This document shows positions 35,299 through 44,654 of a DNA stretch of 64,000 nt, piece by piece. Below the pieces are notes generated by a model. It made no database searches, was not told the origin of the DNA, and was given only the letters and a program-made list of their open reading frames with translations. Position 1 is the first letter of the stretch, and each line of letters opens with the position of its first letter. The DNA comes from Margaritifera margaritifera (lineage: Eukaryota; Mollusca; Bivalvia; Unionida; Margaritiferidae). Location of the stretch: NCBI GenBank assembly GCA_029931535.1, contig JAQPZY010001560.1:3720001-3784000 (forward strand). The letters run 5' to 3'. A program made the position numbers and the translations under genes.

Positions 35299-37300
35299 TT
35301 AATGAAAAAGCTTTCTTTTGTCCATTCTCCACATTCTGAGTGCAGGCTGAAAGTCAAATTCTTCTAAGGCAGGACCATTTAAATTGATATTAAGTAATGC
35401 TTTTAAATTTTCCTCACTAAGTCTGTTCCATTTGATTGTTTTTGTGGCATTCTGTACATTGAATCCCCTTGCACAGGTTGCTGTTTGAAGTGGAAACGGT
35501 AAAATCAGCTTCATTATTTTTAAAAGATTTGGAATTTCCTTGCCTATATTAGCATTTATTTTAATAAAAAAAGTTTCATGTTTCTTGTATCATAAATTGC
35601 TGAATTTTTCAGTCATTTTCAGAAATTTCCATTCCTCTAAAGCTTGTTGTTTATCCACAATTGGTCCTGAACTGGCTTCTTCTTCATCAGTGGTTGGTGT
35701 CTTGGCACTCCATAATGGTCTAAAATTTTCTGAAGTTCGTCATTTCCATAATCTAAAACATCAGAGTCAGGGACAAAGGAAAACCTTTCAAGGAAATAAT
35801 TTCAGCAGCTGAAGAAAGGGAACTTCGGAAGGAAATTTTTTTCAAGATTTTCTTTCAGATTTTTTATAAAGTCAGAGCTTGCATTTTCAAAGTCTTTCTT
35901 TTGAAATTCATTCATGCTTATTTCTACATTTTTAAAATATGATTTCCCATTCATGAATACAATGTTTTATTCAAATTCATTGAGGTTTGGTCCATTAGCA
36001 GCTAAAATGTCAAGGTCATGAACTGTAAGCTGAATACTTGTATTGATCATGCTGATATCAAGATCTTCTCTTTGAAATTTCATATTCAGTGCTGTAACAA
36101 CTGGGATAACATCTATGAGAAAATGAGTTAAAGCAAGAAAGCTGTATTGGGTAATTGCTTTGAAAAAAACTTTTGCTTTAAACTCTTTTACATTTGTTTG
36201 AAAATGCTGTGCCAAAGCTTCCCAACACTTGTGAACTGTCCTTGATGCATCATAAAATGAAAACCACCTAACATCATGCAACTCTTTTAGTTTAAGATGG
36301 GGTGTGTCAAGGATTGATTGAATTTCTTTCAGTTGTAGAGTTCTTACATGAGAGCTTTTGAAAAAAATAAAACAGTGAAGTTAGAGTTTCCCTGTACTTA
36401 GTGATCAGAGAAAAATCTTCAGAGGTTTGCTGTGTACAAAGTGCTAACTTGTGTGCTGCACAGTGAAACTGAATGAGATATGGATTTTCCTTTTTAAGTC
36501 GAGCACCAAGACCATTCTTGGCACCCATCATGTTACTTGCCCCATCTATCCCCAGAAGCATAATTTTTTCCACATCAATACCAGCTTTCTGAAAATTATC
36601 TTTTAATTTTTCTACCAACGTATCAGATGTTTTGTTTGCAATATCACAGTCAACTATCAAATAGTTAGCAGTTTCAAGCTTGTTATATATTGTTCTCACA
36701 AAAATGTAAAAAATTCCAGTCACAGAAATATAATGGCCACAAACTCATATTCACTGATTTCTTTGTATACAGTATTATCAATGCTGTCACTTAAAGTTTG
36801 AAGAAGAGAATATGCTGTTTGCCTGGACTGGTAATATCCACCAAGCACAGATAAATCTTAACCATTTGTGATTTGTAACTTAACAATATTTGTATACTTT
36901 GAAATAGGTAGTTCTTCTTTTGCAATAAAATAAACAGTCTTCATTAATTTTAATATTGCAGCTTCTTTGTCTGCTAAAACTTTATTAATTACAACAGACA
37001 CTGCATCTTTTTGTTCGAGAGCAAGAATTGGTCTGTTATGGTCAGCAGATTGTTCATGTCTTGACATAGTACTTGTGCAAAAATTCTTGCAACCAGAAAA
37101 AAGGGGTTTGAAAGTTCGATGTTAGCATCAATGCAAACCTTACAGAACATTCCAGATTCTGTACAAGAATCCGATGAAAGCCACGTGAATTTTGATATCC
37201 AGTCTGTCAAAAACGATCTTGATCTGGTTGAAGTACTCGACCAGTACAAATTTTCTTCGCAGTCGGCTCAGGATTTTGATCTATCTCTAATTCTTTTTTG
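35299..37300 (-). pseudogene. hAT transposase (zinc-finger/DUF4371 type), inactivated
   Basis: Reading the - strand from 37.3 kb: a TTF-type zinc-finger-like region includes KFTWLSSDSCTESGMFCKVC and, across a frameshift, TMSRHEQSADHNRP. Then come AILKLMKTVYFIAKEELP (37.0-36.9 kb) and the catalytic-core segment YLIVDCDIANKTSDTLVEKL. Next are IMLLGIDGASNMMGAKNGLG (conserved Asp) and FHCAAHKLALC (36.72-36.31 kb). VRWFSFYDASRTV follows near 36.25 kb, and the C-terminal dimerisation segment at 35,514-35,299 reads ARGFNVQNATK, RLSEENLKALLNI and EEFDFQPALRMW. The expected catalytic Glu of the C-E-R-x-F motif is Ala (CARGF). Several frameshifts and stops are present. Resembles the host-domesticated ZNF862-like group, but flanking TIRs show it is a transposon copy. 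Confidence 0.82.
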
Positions 37301-37600
37301 CTTGGACCTACATCAGGCGGTGGAGCTTAATTTTTTTCTCCAGAAAAGCTTGAGACTTCGTTGATGTTGCGCCGTTTTGAAAGAAGAATCTGGATTAAGT
37401 GGGAGTTACGGTCTTTGGATTCTTGTTTGGCATCACTACCAGTAATTCTTTTTTGCTTGGACCTACATCAGGCGGTGGAGCTTAATTTTTTTCTCAAGAA
37501 AAAATTGAGACTTCATTGATGCTTCGCCATTTTGAAAGAAGAATCTGGATTAAGTGGGAGTTATATTCCCTAGATTCTAGTTTGGCATCACTACCAGTAC
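37289..37600. repeat. 155-bp direct tandem duplication inside the hAT 5' region
   Basis: 'aattcttttttgcttggacc' starts at 37,289 and again at 37,444. The following ~150 bp, through 'ggcatcactaccag', are about 90% alike. It duplicates the sequence just upstream of the transposase zinc-finger region and probably arose after insertion. Confidence 0.88.
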
Positions 37601-37959
37601 CAGAAATTGGCTAACCCGAATAATTCAGTCGTTATATTACGCTAATCTACAGTTGCTCATACTCATAGAAACGACAGTGGATATAGGGCGCTGAATTATT
37701 CGAGTTAGAAATCAGCTGGAGAGTTTGTTTTCATTCCATTGGAAGGATGTAGACGCTTTCGATTGCCGACAAGTCAACTTTGCTATGTTTTATCGGAAAT
37801 TCGAGAATATGGAGAATTTAAATTTATTTGAAACATTTCTTGATCAAAATAGGGATGAACACTATCGGGTAGAGCGCGCCATACTGGATGCAACGATTTT
37901 TATTCTGGGGGACATTATCGCTAAAATTGGCGCAATGCCATACCCTAGATACATAACTG

Positions 37960-38110
37960 AATATACATAGTGGTATCATGTCACTGAAGTGGGTGAAAAC
38001 ACTGCAGAATTCTGTGTTCAGTTTATCGGCTTTCTCTGCATCAGTTTCTGCTAATTTGGTATCAGTCTTATGAAATTCGAATCTGAGACCATGTTTCCAG
38101 CCATGTTTCA
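37960..38110 (-). pseudogene. CR1/Jockey-like LINE, segment upstream of the RT domain
   Basis: The - strand reads EFHKTDTKLAETDAEKADKL then NTEFCSVFTHFSDM, ending at the hAT junction. K-A-x-x-L-N-x-x-F-x-S-V-F-T is the conserved linker just before the reverse transcriptase domain of CR1/Jockey LINEs. The reading frame continues as LPKVPKMNN on the far side of the hAT element at 35.1 kb, which proves these were once contiguous. Confidence 0.72.
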
Positions 38111-38185
38111 GATGTACTTGTTATGTCAATATTTACCATTTTCATTAATTTTAGCTCTTAAATATCTCCATTTTGTTCGTAATTT

Positions 38186-38690
38186 TTAGCTGCACTGGTC
38201 ATAGACAAGGTGTACTTATGGGATGGTCTGTTGTCCGTTGTCCATCCGTCCGTGGACACAAATTTGTTATTGCTATTCCTCCTAAACTACTTAAAGGATT
38301 GCCGTGAAACTTTGCACACACATTCATCCCATTGTCTAGTTGGTTCTAAATGAAAATGGTGCTGCTTGGACTTCCAATATGGCTATCACAATGGCCATCT
38401 TGAAAATCTTTTTATTGCTGCTTCTTCTGAATGGATGGTCATATCAGCATGGAGTTTTCACTAAAAGACTGATATCAGATATGGCCACTGTGGCATCCAT
38501 CTTGATAATCTTGTTATCTTGTTCAAAATGGAAAGTCATATCAACATGGGTTTTCCACAATAAGACTTCTTTTGATGCCTTATTGGTCCTGAATGAAAAT
38601 GGTGCCAAGTTGACATCCAAAGTATGTCCACCACAGCTGCTAATTTGAAAATCTTGTTATCGCTGAAGAATACTAATCCTATTGGCATCC
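38186..38690 (+). repeat. Dispersed core-repeat element R1, copy 1
   Basis: Starts near 'ttttagctgcactggtcata' with the 'cttatgggatggtctgttgtccgt' leader, then roughly 130-bp core units. Each core carries 'tagttggt...aaatgaaaatggtgc', 'ccaatatggc' and 'cttgaaaatctt'. Two to three cores are present. Further copies lie at 42.1-43.2, 44.66-45.84 and 60.5-60.84 kb, all on the + strand. Confidence 0.8.
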
Positions 38691-38845
38691 AATTGTATTG
38701 CCCCAGATCATCAATATAATTTATTTAGTATGTTTCCGGAATTTTAGGGTAAGTATTGTCTTCTCCATCAGATCCTGAATTTTTTTAGCCGCCTGTCAAA
38801 TCTATCATCTATAATGTGTGTGTGTATATATATATATATACATAT

Positions 38846-39474
38846 TGTTACGACTCTATGGTCTAAGAAAAATGTAACAGAAAGAAAGCGAAATAAACAG
38901 ATCAAGTAGAGATCAACAAGCACTTTATTTCTAGACAAGTAAAGTGAAAATTCAAAAGGCACTTACAATAACGTGAATTAAAATCCCAAAAAATCCAATA
39001 ATCCTAAGTGTCCTAATCACAAGTCCTAAATATAGAATGTTCCGAATGAATTACTATATCCTTGAATGTGCTGATGTGCCAAAATGAAGTACTCCAGAAT
39101 ATCTTTGAATAAGTTCACATGAATCCCAAATTCATCAGTTAAAAATCCAAAATCCAAAAGTCTATGAGCACTTGTATAATCTAATGAATATTTTAAATAA
39201 TTCCTCTCTCAGAATTTGGAATTATTTTTCACAACTGTAATGGTTCTTTAAAAGACTGATGGTAAGGTCGAAACTGAAAAACTGTCCACTAAACATGGTA
39301 TATATAAAGATAGGTCACATGATGGAATGTTCTAGAATATTATGTGATTTTTGGCACATAACTGTCAAGGAAATTCTGGTTTTATCTGTAAACAAAATCA
39401 ACCTTGAACTCAAATAGTAAGTAAACAATCTAATTCAAGGACAGTAGCTAAACATGTCATTATTATACATAACA
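38846..39474 (-). mobile_element. Possible solo LTR
   Basis: A 629-bp block bounded by TGTTA...TAACA inverted termini, read on the - strand. It has a TATA-like 'ctttatatatacc' (~39,300) and AATAAA signals near the 3' end (~38,925 and ~38,895), and sits beside TA-rich microsatellite. These are LTR-like traits, but no 4-6 bp target duplication is evident and no second LTR or gag/pol is present. Confidence 0.35.
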
Positions 39475-39557
39475 TTAAGGTTTAAGCAAATATTAAAGTC
39501 AAGAAATATTTATAATTTCCTAAAATATTTATAATATTATATAAACATACATGTATA

Positions 39558-39625
<68 letters not shown>

Positions 39626-40600
39626 GATGGTACATTTAATAATAATATATAATGGATCTATCAGAAGCTCTTTGGAGGTCTCACATGTTCATTATCATCA
39701 ATATTGTGTTTCGGAAGTCTCACCATTTGTTATCAGTTATCATCATCCATATTTTATTGCTTTCCGTTTTGGTGGAACTTTTCATTTGCAGGAATAATAA
39801 AATGTGGCAGAGTGGGGGGTGGGGGGGGAAGTGTGGGCATTCAAAGGTACACACCCTCACTGGCCATTTGTATACTAATTGGGCAGACACGGACAGATGT
39901 CCATTTTGTTGTCTATCATCTGATGATGTCTGGGACCTTGCCAAGAGTCGGCACACGTACAAGGAGAGGAAGAAAGGCCCTTTTTCCTCGTCTCCTCGAT
40001 CCCAGGAGGGTATGGGATTCTTCTCCGAGTACCTAGGGACCAAGAAGGATAAGAAGAAGCCTCCTTGATGCCAGTAGGGTATGGGATCTTTCTCTTCAGA
40101 GACAAATTATAAAAGGCCCTAGGATCCTTGACGGTCAATCCGACGCAGTCTGTGCCTGTTAGGGTTTGATCCAGGAAATACTCTGGATGAGTGAGGCCCA
40201 TCCCCCCTCCCCCCGTGAGGTAGGAACAGTACCCTCTCAAAGTCTTTAGCCCAGTGTAAGCAATGAGTAGATCATGACACTCTGATAGGGGAGAGCATCG
40301 ATTGCGTTCTCAAAGTTCTGTGGAGAGCTCTTCCGTCAGATCAGAGTTGCCTGACTGGTTACTGGTCTTCAAGTACCGGTTATCGGTTCTTACAGCCCCA
40401 TCATTGGTGTGGGGACAGGGATCGGGTCAATACCCTCTCTGTCTCTATGCTGATGATCAGTCCTGTTGGGGACAGGGAGTCAGCATATATGCATCCGACT
40501 GGAGAAGTGGATTGAATCAGCATCCACACACGTTCCCTTTTAATGACTGGGGGATTTGGGGGTAAAGCAAAAATTTAGTTTGGATTGACTGAGTGACTGC
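39475..40600. other. Intergenic with (TA)n microsatellite and an unassigned ORF
   Basis: A (TG)/(TA)n tract spans 39,559-39,620. A 138-codon + strand frame at 39,652-40,068 has no recognised domain; its C-terminal part is encoded by imperfect repeats ('agggtatgggat' at ~40,008 and ~40,077), so I do not call a gene. Locally higher GC than its surroundings. Confidence 0.4.
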
Positions 40601-40604
40601 TTAA

Positions 40605-41637
40605 CTCATTAACCCCTGCCACCACAATAAGTCGTTGCACTTTGCGTCCCTCATCTCCCGAGTGCCACTATAACTCGGCGCAGTTTACCTTGCTTGAATC
40701 CCGGGGGCCTCGTTTGAGTGGCAGTATTAGTCTAGGCCTGTATCCCGACTGACGAGTTAAAGCGGCGCAAACCATTGGTTGATTCCAGACTATTTTCTAA
40801 TTATACAGGCAGTTTAACCAATCAAATTTAAGCTTACATAGATAGAGGAAACATTGCAGAACAAAGGGAAAAAAATTTTATTTCGATTGCGCCAGAAATA
40901 GTGGAGTTATTTAGATTTGAAAATGATGCAAAATGACAAGAATCAGCCACTGGAAGTAGACACATACCTGACAGACTCTGATGGAGATATATTCATTTAT
41001 GTGTGGATTAAACCATATCTTGTAGATATTTCGAAGAATCGGTAAATAAAGACTTGCTTGTCTTTGGGAAAATGAATTTAGTTAGCACGAGTGTACATAA
41101 TTCAGAGTTTGTTCAAAGTGTTTCAGTAGTTTTTAAACGTTTAGTGGAGAATTCTAAGGAAGAAAGGTAAGTAAAGTGTGAGGAAATATGCAGTTTTCAC
41201 ACGAGGTTAAAGTTTGTAAGAGAGATGACAAATGAAATTTCTGTGAATTATTTCATGTGTTGAAGGTTTTAATTATTCAGTGTGAATTCACAATGGATTT
41301 AATGGATTTTTAATGACAGAAGAAGCAAATTGGTAAGTAAATAACAAATTTTTTGCCTTTATGGATGAGTTTTATTTCTGCATGCTGCATGAAATTTATA
41401 CCATTATCTACATAATTTTATTGAGAACAGCTGTGCCAAACTTTAGCTTAATTGAAGGAATACAAAGCAAAAAATAACTAATTTATTTCAAGTAGCCCCC
41501 TCTAAAAATCAGCAAGTCAAGTTCTGCCAGTGAGTCTCAGGGATACAGCTACTGGTAAGGCTAACACTGCTCTAGGTGATCCCTCTGCAAGTATGCTGTA
41601 GGGGAATACCTAGCTGTTTGGCTAAGGGGTTAATGAG
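40605..41637 (+). mobile_element. TTAA-flanked piggyBac-type element, 1,033 bp
   Basis: The left end 'ctcattaacccct' (40,605) and the complement of the right end 'aggggttaatgag' (to 41,637) form a 13-bp inverted repeat, each directly flanked by TTAA (40,601-40,604 and 41,638-41,641). TTAA is the obligate piggyBac target. The interior has a + strand frame near 40,920-41,040 (MMQNDKNQPLEVDTYLTDSD...) with no catalytic domain, so it is a non-autonomous derivative that may retain a bit of N-terminal transposase. Confidence 0.8.
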
Positions 41638-41641
41638 TTAA

Positions 41642-42100
41642 GGTAGGGAGAAACCATTGTTTGGCTAGGAAACACCTGGCTTCTGACTGCAGAAGATGTG
41701 ACCATTACATATAGAACATTTATATAGGAAATTTGCTGGGGGGGGGGGGATTAGAATGACTGTTGTGATCAGGTGACATGAGTAAAAGTGACTGTTAGGA
41801 CAAGTTTGACTGTATTTCATGTTTACTTTTGTTTCTGCTTTATATCTTGGAAGCTGAGGTTCAGGTATCAGACATGATTTGTTTAGGTTTCTCATTTTTA
41901 TGGCATCTCATGTATCACAGTCAAGGTTTTACGATCAATGTCATGTATTTCTTTCCTGCACTTTCACTCTCCTTTGAGATTGAGACATGGAACTTGGTTA
42001 CCTTCCATGTCTGCCTAGTAGCTATGGTTCTTGTTATAAGGGTTGGAGCCAGATTTCATCTTTGTGTGCTTTTGGTGACCTCACAACAATAGGCTGGGGA
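41642..42100. other. Intergenic, no gene seen
   Basis: Contains a short poly-G run (41,738-41,749) and decayed dispersed-repeat sequence ('ggtcagaggtt...ttgtgtgc', related to text near 61.2 kb). Nothing coding. Confidence 0.4.
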
Positions 42101-43215
42101 CAAAAATTCACTGAAATTGCTTGTTATTATTTATATTACAGCACTCCATTACTGTAGGATCCTTTATTATAATGGTTCCTTTTAGAAGGCTTGAAAATTT
42201 GTTAGAGCTTCTCAATATGGAATTTTCACAAGAAGACTTATTATGAAGTCTAGTTGGTCTTAAAATGAAAATTGTTCTGATCTGACATCCAGTATGGATG
42301 GCACAGCTGCCATCTTGACAATCTTGTTATTGCTTCTACTAGATTAGGGGCGTACAACCTTTTGGCTGTAGTTCCAAAACATCTAAAATGCTTAAGGTCA
42401 CGGGCCGCATGAGCAAGAACAGTTCTCTTCACTGTTTTTAGTTAACGCATAGCACGTAGGACTGCCTACATGGCCGCAGACCACACAATGTGAATGACTG
42501 GGCTGCATGCGTCCAGTGGGCCTGTATGTTGGACATGCCTGTACTTGATGGAACGTTACATTGACATTGGGTTTTCACCAGAAGACATCTTATGATATCT
42601 GGTTGGTTCAAAAAGAAAATAGTGCCAATCTGACATTCAATATGGCCACCATGGCAGCCATCTTGAAAATCTTGTTATAGCTACTCATCAACAGTAAGTC
42701 GTTTTGTATCGGGTTTTCACCAGAAGATAAATTATGATATCTAGCAGGTTCTAAATGAAAATGATGCTCATCTAACATCCAAGATGGTGGCCATCTTGAA
42801 AATCTTGTTATTGCTACTCCATAATTGATGGTGTTAGTGACGTTGGGCTTGCACCAAAAGACATCTAGTTGGGCCTAAATGCAAATGGTGCCAATACTTG
42901 TCAGATAAGGCTGCCATGACTGTCATGTTTAAAATCTTGTTATTGCTGCTTCTAAATGGAAGGTCATATTGTTATGGGGTTTTCACCAGAAGTCTTCTAA
43001 TGATGTCTACTTTGTCCAAAATGAAAATGGTGCCAATCTTAAATCCAGAATGGACAATACAGCAGCTAATTTGAAAATCTTGTTGCTAAAGAATATCAGA
43101 GATGGTTTCAACAGTCTGCAGTTAAAAAGAAGAAATGGTCATATCTTGAATTCCTGGAAATTCTTTTTGGACAGTACAGCATCAGTCCCTTCTAGGGACT
43201 TTTGGTTATTATTCT
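42100..43215 (+). repeat. Dispersed core-repeat element R1, copy 2
   Basis: About six diverged core units of roughly 120-145 bp, each with '(t)ctagttggtc', 'aaaatggtgccaat', 'catccaatatgg' and 'catcttgaaaatcttgttat'. It ends near 43,180-43,200 in a small hairpin 'gtcccttctagggac'. Interrupted at 42,345-42,541 by a hAT MITE. Confidence 0.82.
42345..42541. mobile_element. hAT-type MITE, 197 bp, nested in R1
   Basis: The left end 'taggggcgtacaacc' and the complement of the right end, 'caggcatgtccaac', form a CAGGG/C-type terminal inverted repeat. Flanking 8-mers 'tactagat' (42,337-42,344) and 'tacttgat' (42,542-42,549) match 7 of 8. Removing the insert restores a normal R1 core spacing ('ttgcttctac...ttgatggaacg'). 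Internal 'cgggccgcatg' is typical of Charlie-like hAT MITEs. Confidence 0.8.
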
Positions 43216-43237
43216 TTTCATCTTATTCTTCTTATTA

Positions 43238-43243
43238 TTATTG

Positions 43244-43280
<37 letters not shown>
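43238..43280. repeat. (TTA)n microsatellite
   Basis: Trinucleotide run ending directly in 'cag' at 43,280-43,282; it would double as a pyrimidine-rich tract for the possible exon that follows. Confidence 0.9.
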
Positions 43281-43282
43281 AG

Positions 43283-43406
43283 ACCTAATGGAAAGCAGGA
43301 CGTAGAATTCCAGAAGTGGGAGACTGAAGTTTGGAAAGAGCAACAGAAACTGCCATTCCATGGAGACTGTGGACCCAAGCATGATGGAACCAGATTTAAC
43401 TGCAGG
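43283..43406 (+). CDS. Possible lone coding exon, gene unknown
   Basis: Preceded by '...ttattacag' and followed by 'gttagt', a usable splice pair, with an open frame between: PNGKQDVEFQKWETEVWKEQ then QKLPFHGDCGPKHDGTRFNC. The peptide looks like a folded host protein (W, C, H, P mix) rather than transposon debris. It ends in codon phase 0 after Arg, whereas the first STAG exon found (49,173) needs an upstream exon ending two bases into a codon. It cannot therefore be spliced directly to it. It may belong to another gene or a STAG 5' isoform with an extra exon. Confidence 0.3.
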
Positions 43407-44109
43407 GTTAGTTATTACTGTTAGTTGTAAGGCTTGGGGGAAAAAATTGCAGAATTTTCAACTTGCCAACAGCAGAGATGTTCCTACTTCTATAAAACTT
43501 TAAATTGGTATTGCTTCTTGTACAGATGAAATTAAATGTGATACATTTTTTAAAAGTTTAATTTGCCCAGCAATGTTTATGAATGTTTTCAGGCAACGTA
43601 CACAATATTTGTCCACTTCTGAGTTGGTTATCTGTGGGATGAGCAAAGTTGTTTACTACTACAGTTTCACTAGTTTCTGCTGTGACTTTCACAGAAATAC
43701 TTGCAAAGGTTCAAGCTATCGATTTTATGGTCATTTTCTTCCACTAAGGTGCAGCATGCCAGGGTTATCCATATATTAGTCTCTTTATATGTATCACTGA
43801 ATGCATGATTTTACTGTAATGCAGTATTTTCAAGCATCTTGTTGATTATGAAGGAAACCATCACATGTCAGACTTGCTATTTTGGAGTTGTGATGTACTG
43901 TTGTCGAGGAGAATAAAGCAATGGGATGTATGATCACTATGATCAACAGAAGAGATGATCTTAATAGAAAATGGAGAAGTACACCATGAATTGTGATCTT
44001 GTATCATCCAGTGGAGGTAAATAAGGTTGGTATTTGAGAGGGGGAGGTGGTGTCAGCTGATGATAGAAATAACTAAATAGATATTTTTTTGTGGGTTACT
44101 TCAAAACTG
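43407..44109. other. Intergenic or intronic, no gene seen
   Basis: No recognised repeat core or coding sequence. Confidence 0.4.
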
Positions 44110-44654
44110 TTGTTGATAGACCAGCTATCAATGTTTGAATGACAGACTAGTGACAGATGGCTCAAGCTTTTGATGGATTGCCATGAAATGTGGTAAATAT
44201 TATGGTCATCACTTGAAGATGTGCATATCAAGAAATCACTTTGCTGTCCCAGTTTTTATAGAGTTCTTGCCCTTTAACTTGCTGCTCAATACAGTGTGTA
44301 GCAAAATCTTGTTAATGCATCTAGTCTGGCAGTTTTCAGTGGATTGCAATGAAACTTCATACATGTTATGGTCATTATTTGAAGATGTGCTAGTTGACAA
44401 AGTACTGTCCTCCTGCAAATGTGGTCCCTTGTGAAACTGGGTACATACTTTGGTCATCGTCTGGAGATGCACATGTCGGCATATCACTGTGCTCCTATAA
44501 TTCTTGTTAGAGTTATTGTTCTTTTTTACTTGGAGCTGTATATAGTGTATGACAGAATCTTGTGGTCTTCAGTATTCATTGGATTACTTTTAAACTTTTT
44601 ACATGTTATGGTTATCATCTTTAAATGCACATATCAAAAGGATCACTTTTGCTC
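44110..44654 (+). repeat. Dispersed core-repeat element R2, 5' part
   Basis: About four units of roughly 125 bp with 'ttgctgtgaaac(t)', 'acatgttatggtcat' and 'gaagatgtgcat', and 'cttgcc(ctt)...acagtgt(g)'. The family continues after the R1 insertion at 45,841-45,970 and after the LINE at 48,516-48,770. Confidence 0.72.

Larger units (their letters stand above)
35114..37959 (-). mobile_element. hAT transposon (2.85 kb) inserted in the LINE
   Basis: Ends: 'cagtgatgtatgtagg' at 35,114 and, on the opposite strand, 'cagttatgtatctagg' ending at 37,959, matching 14 of 16. Flanks: 'aaaataca' (35,108-35,115, overlapping the terminal CA) and 'aatataca' (37,960-37,967) match 7 of 8, consistent with an 8-bp duplication if one CA dinucleotide was later lost at the left end. 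LINE coding sequence resumes on both sides in the same orientation. The interior encodes a hAT transposase with an N-terminal zinc finger. Confidence 0.75.

Noticed and set aside
37119..37364. + strand frame of 81 codons
   Set aside because: Antisense shadow of the hAT transposase zinc-finger region.
39652..40068. 138-codon + strand frame
   Set aside because: Partly encoded by imperfect repeats, no recognisable domain, and equally long overlapping frames on both strands indicate a locally stop-poor, GC-richer stretch.
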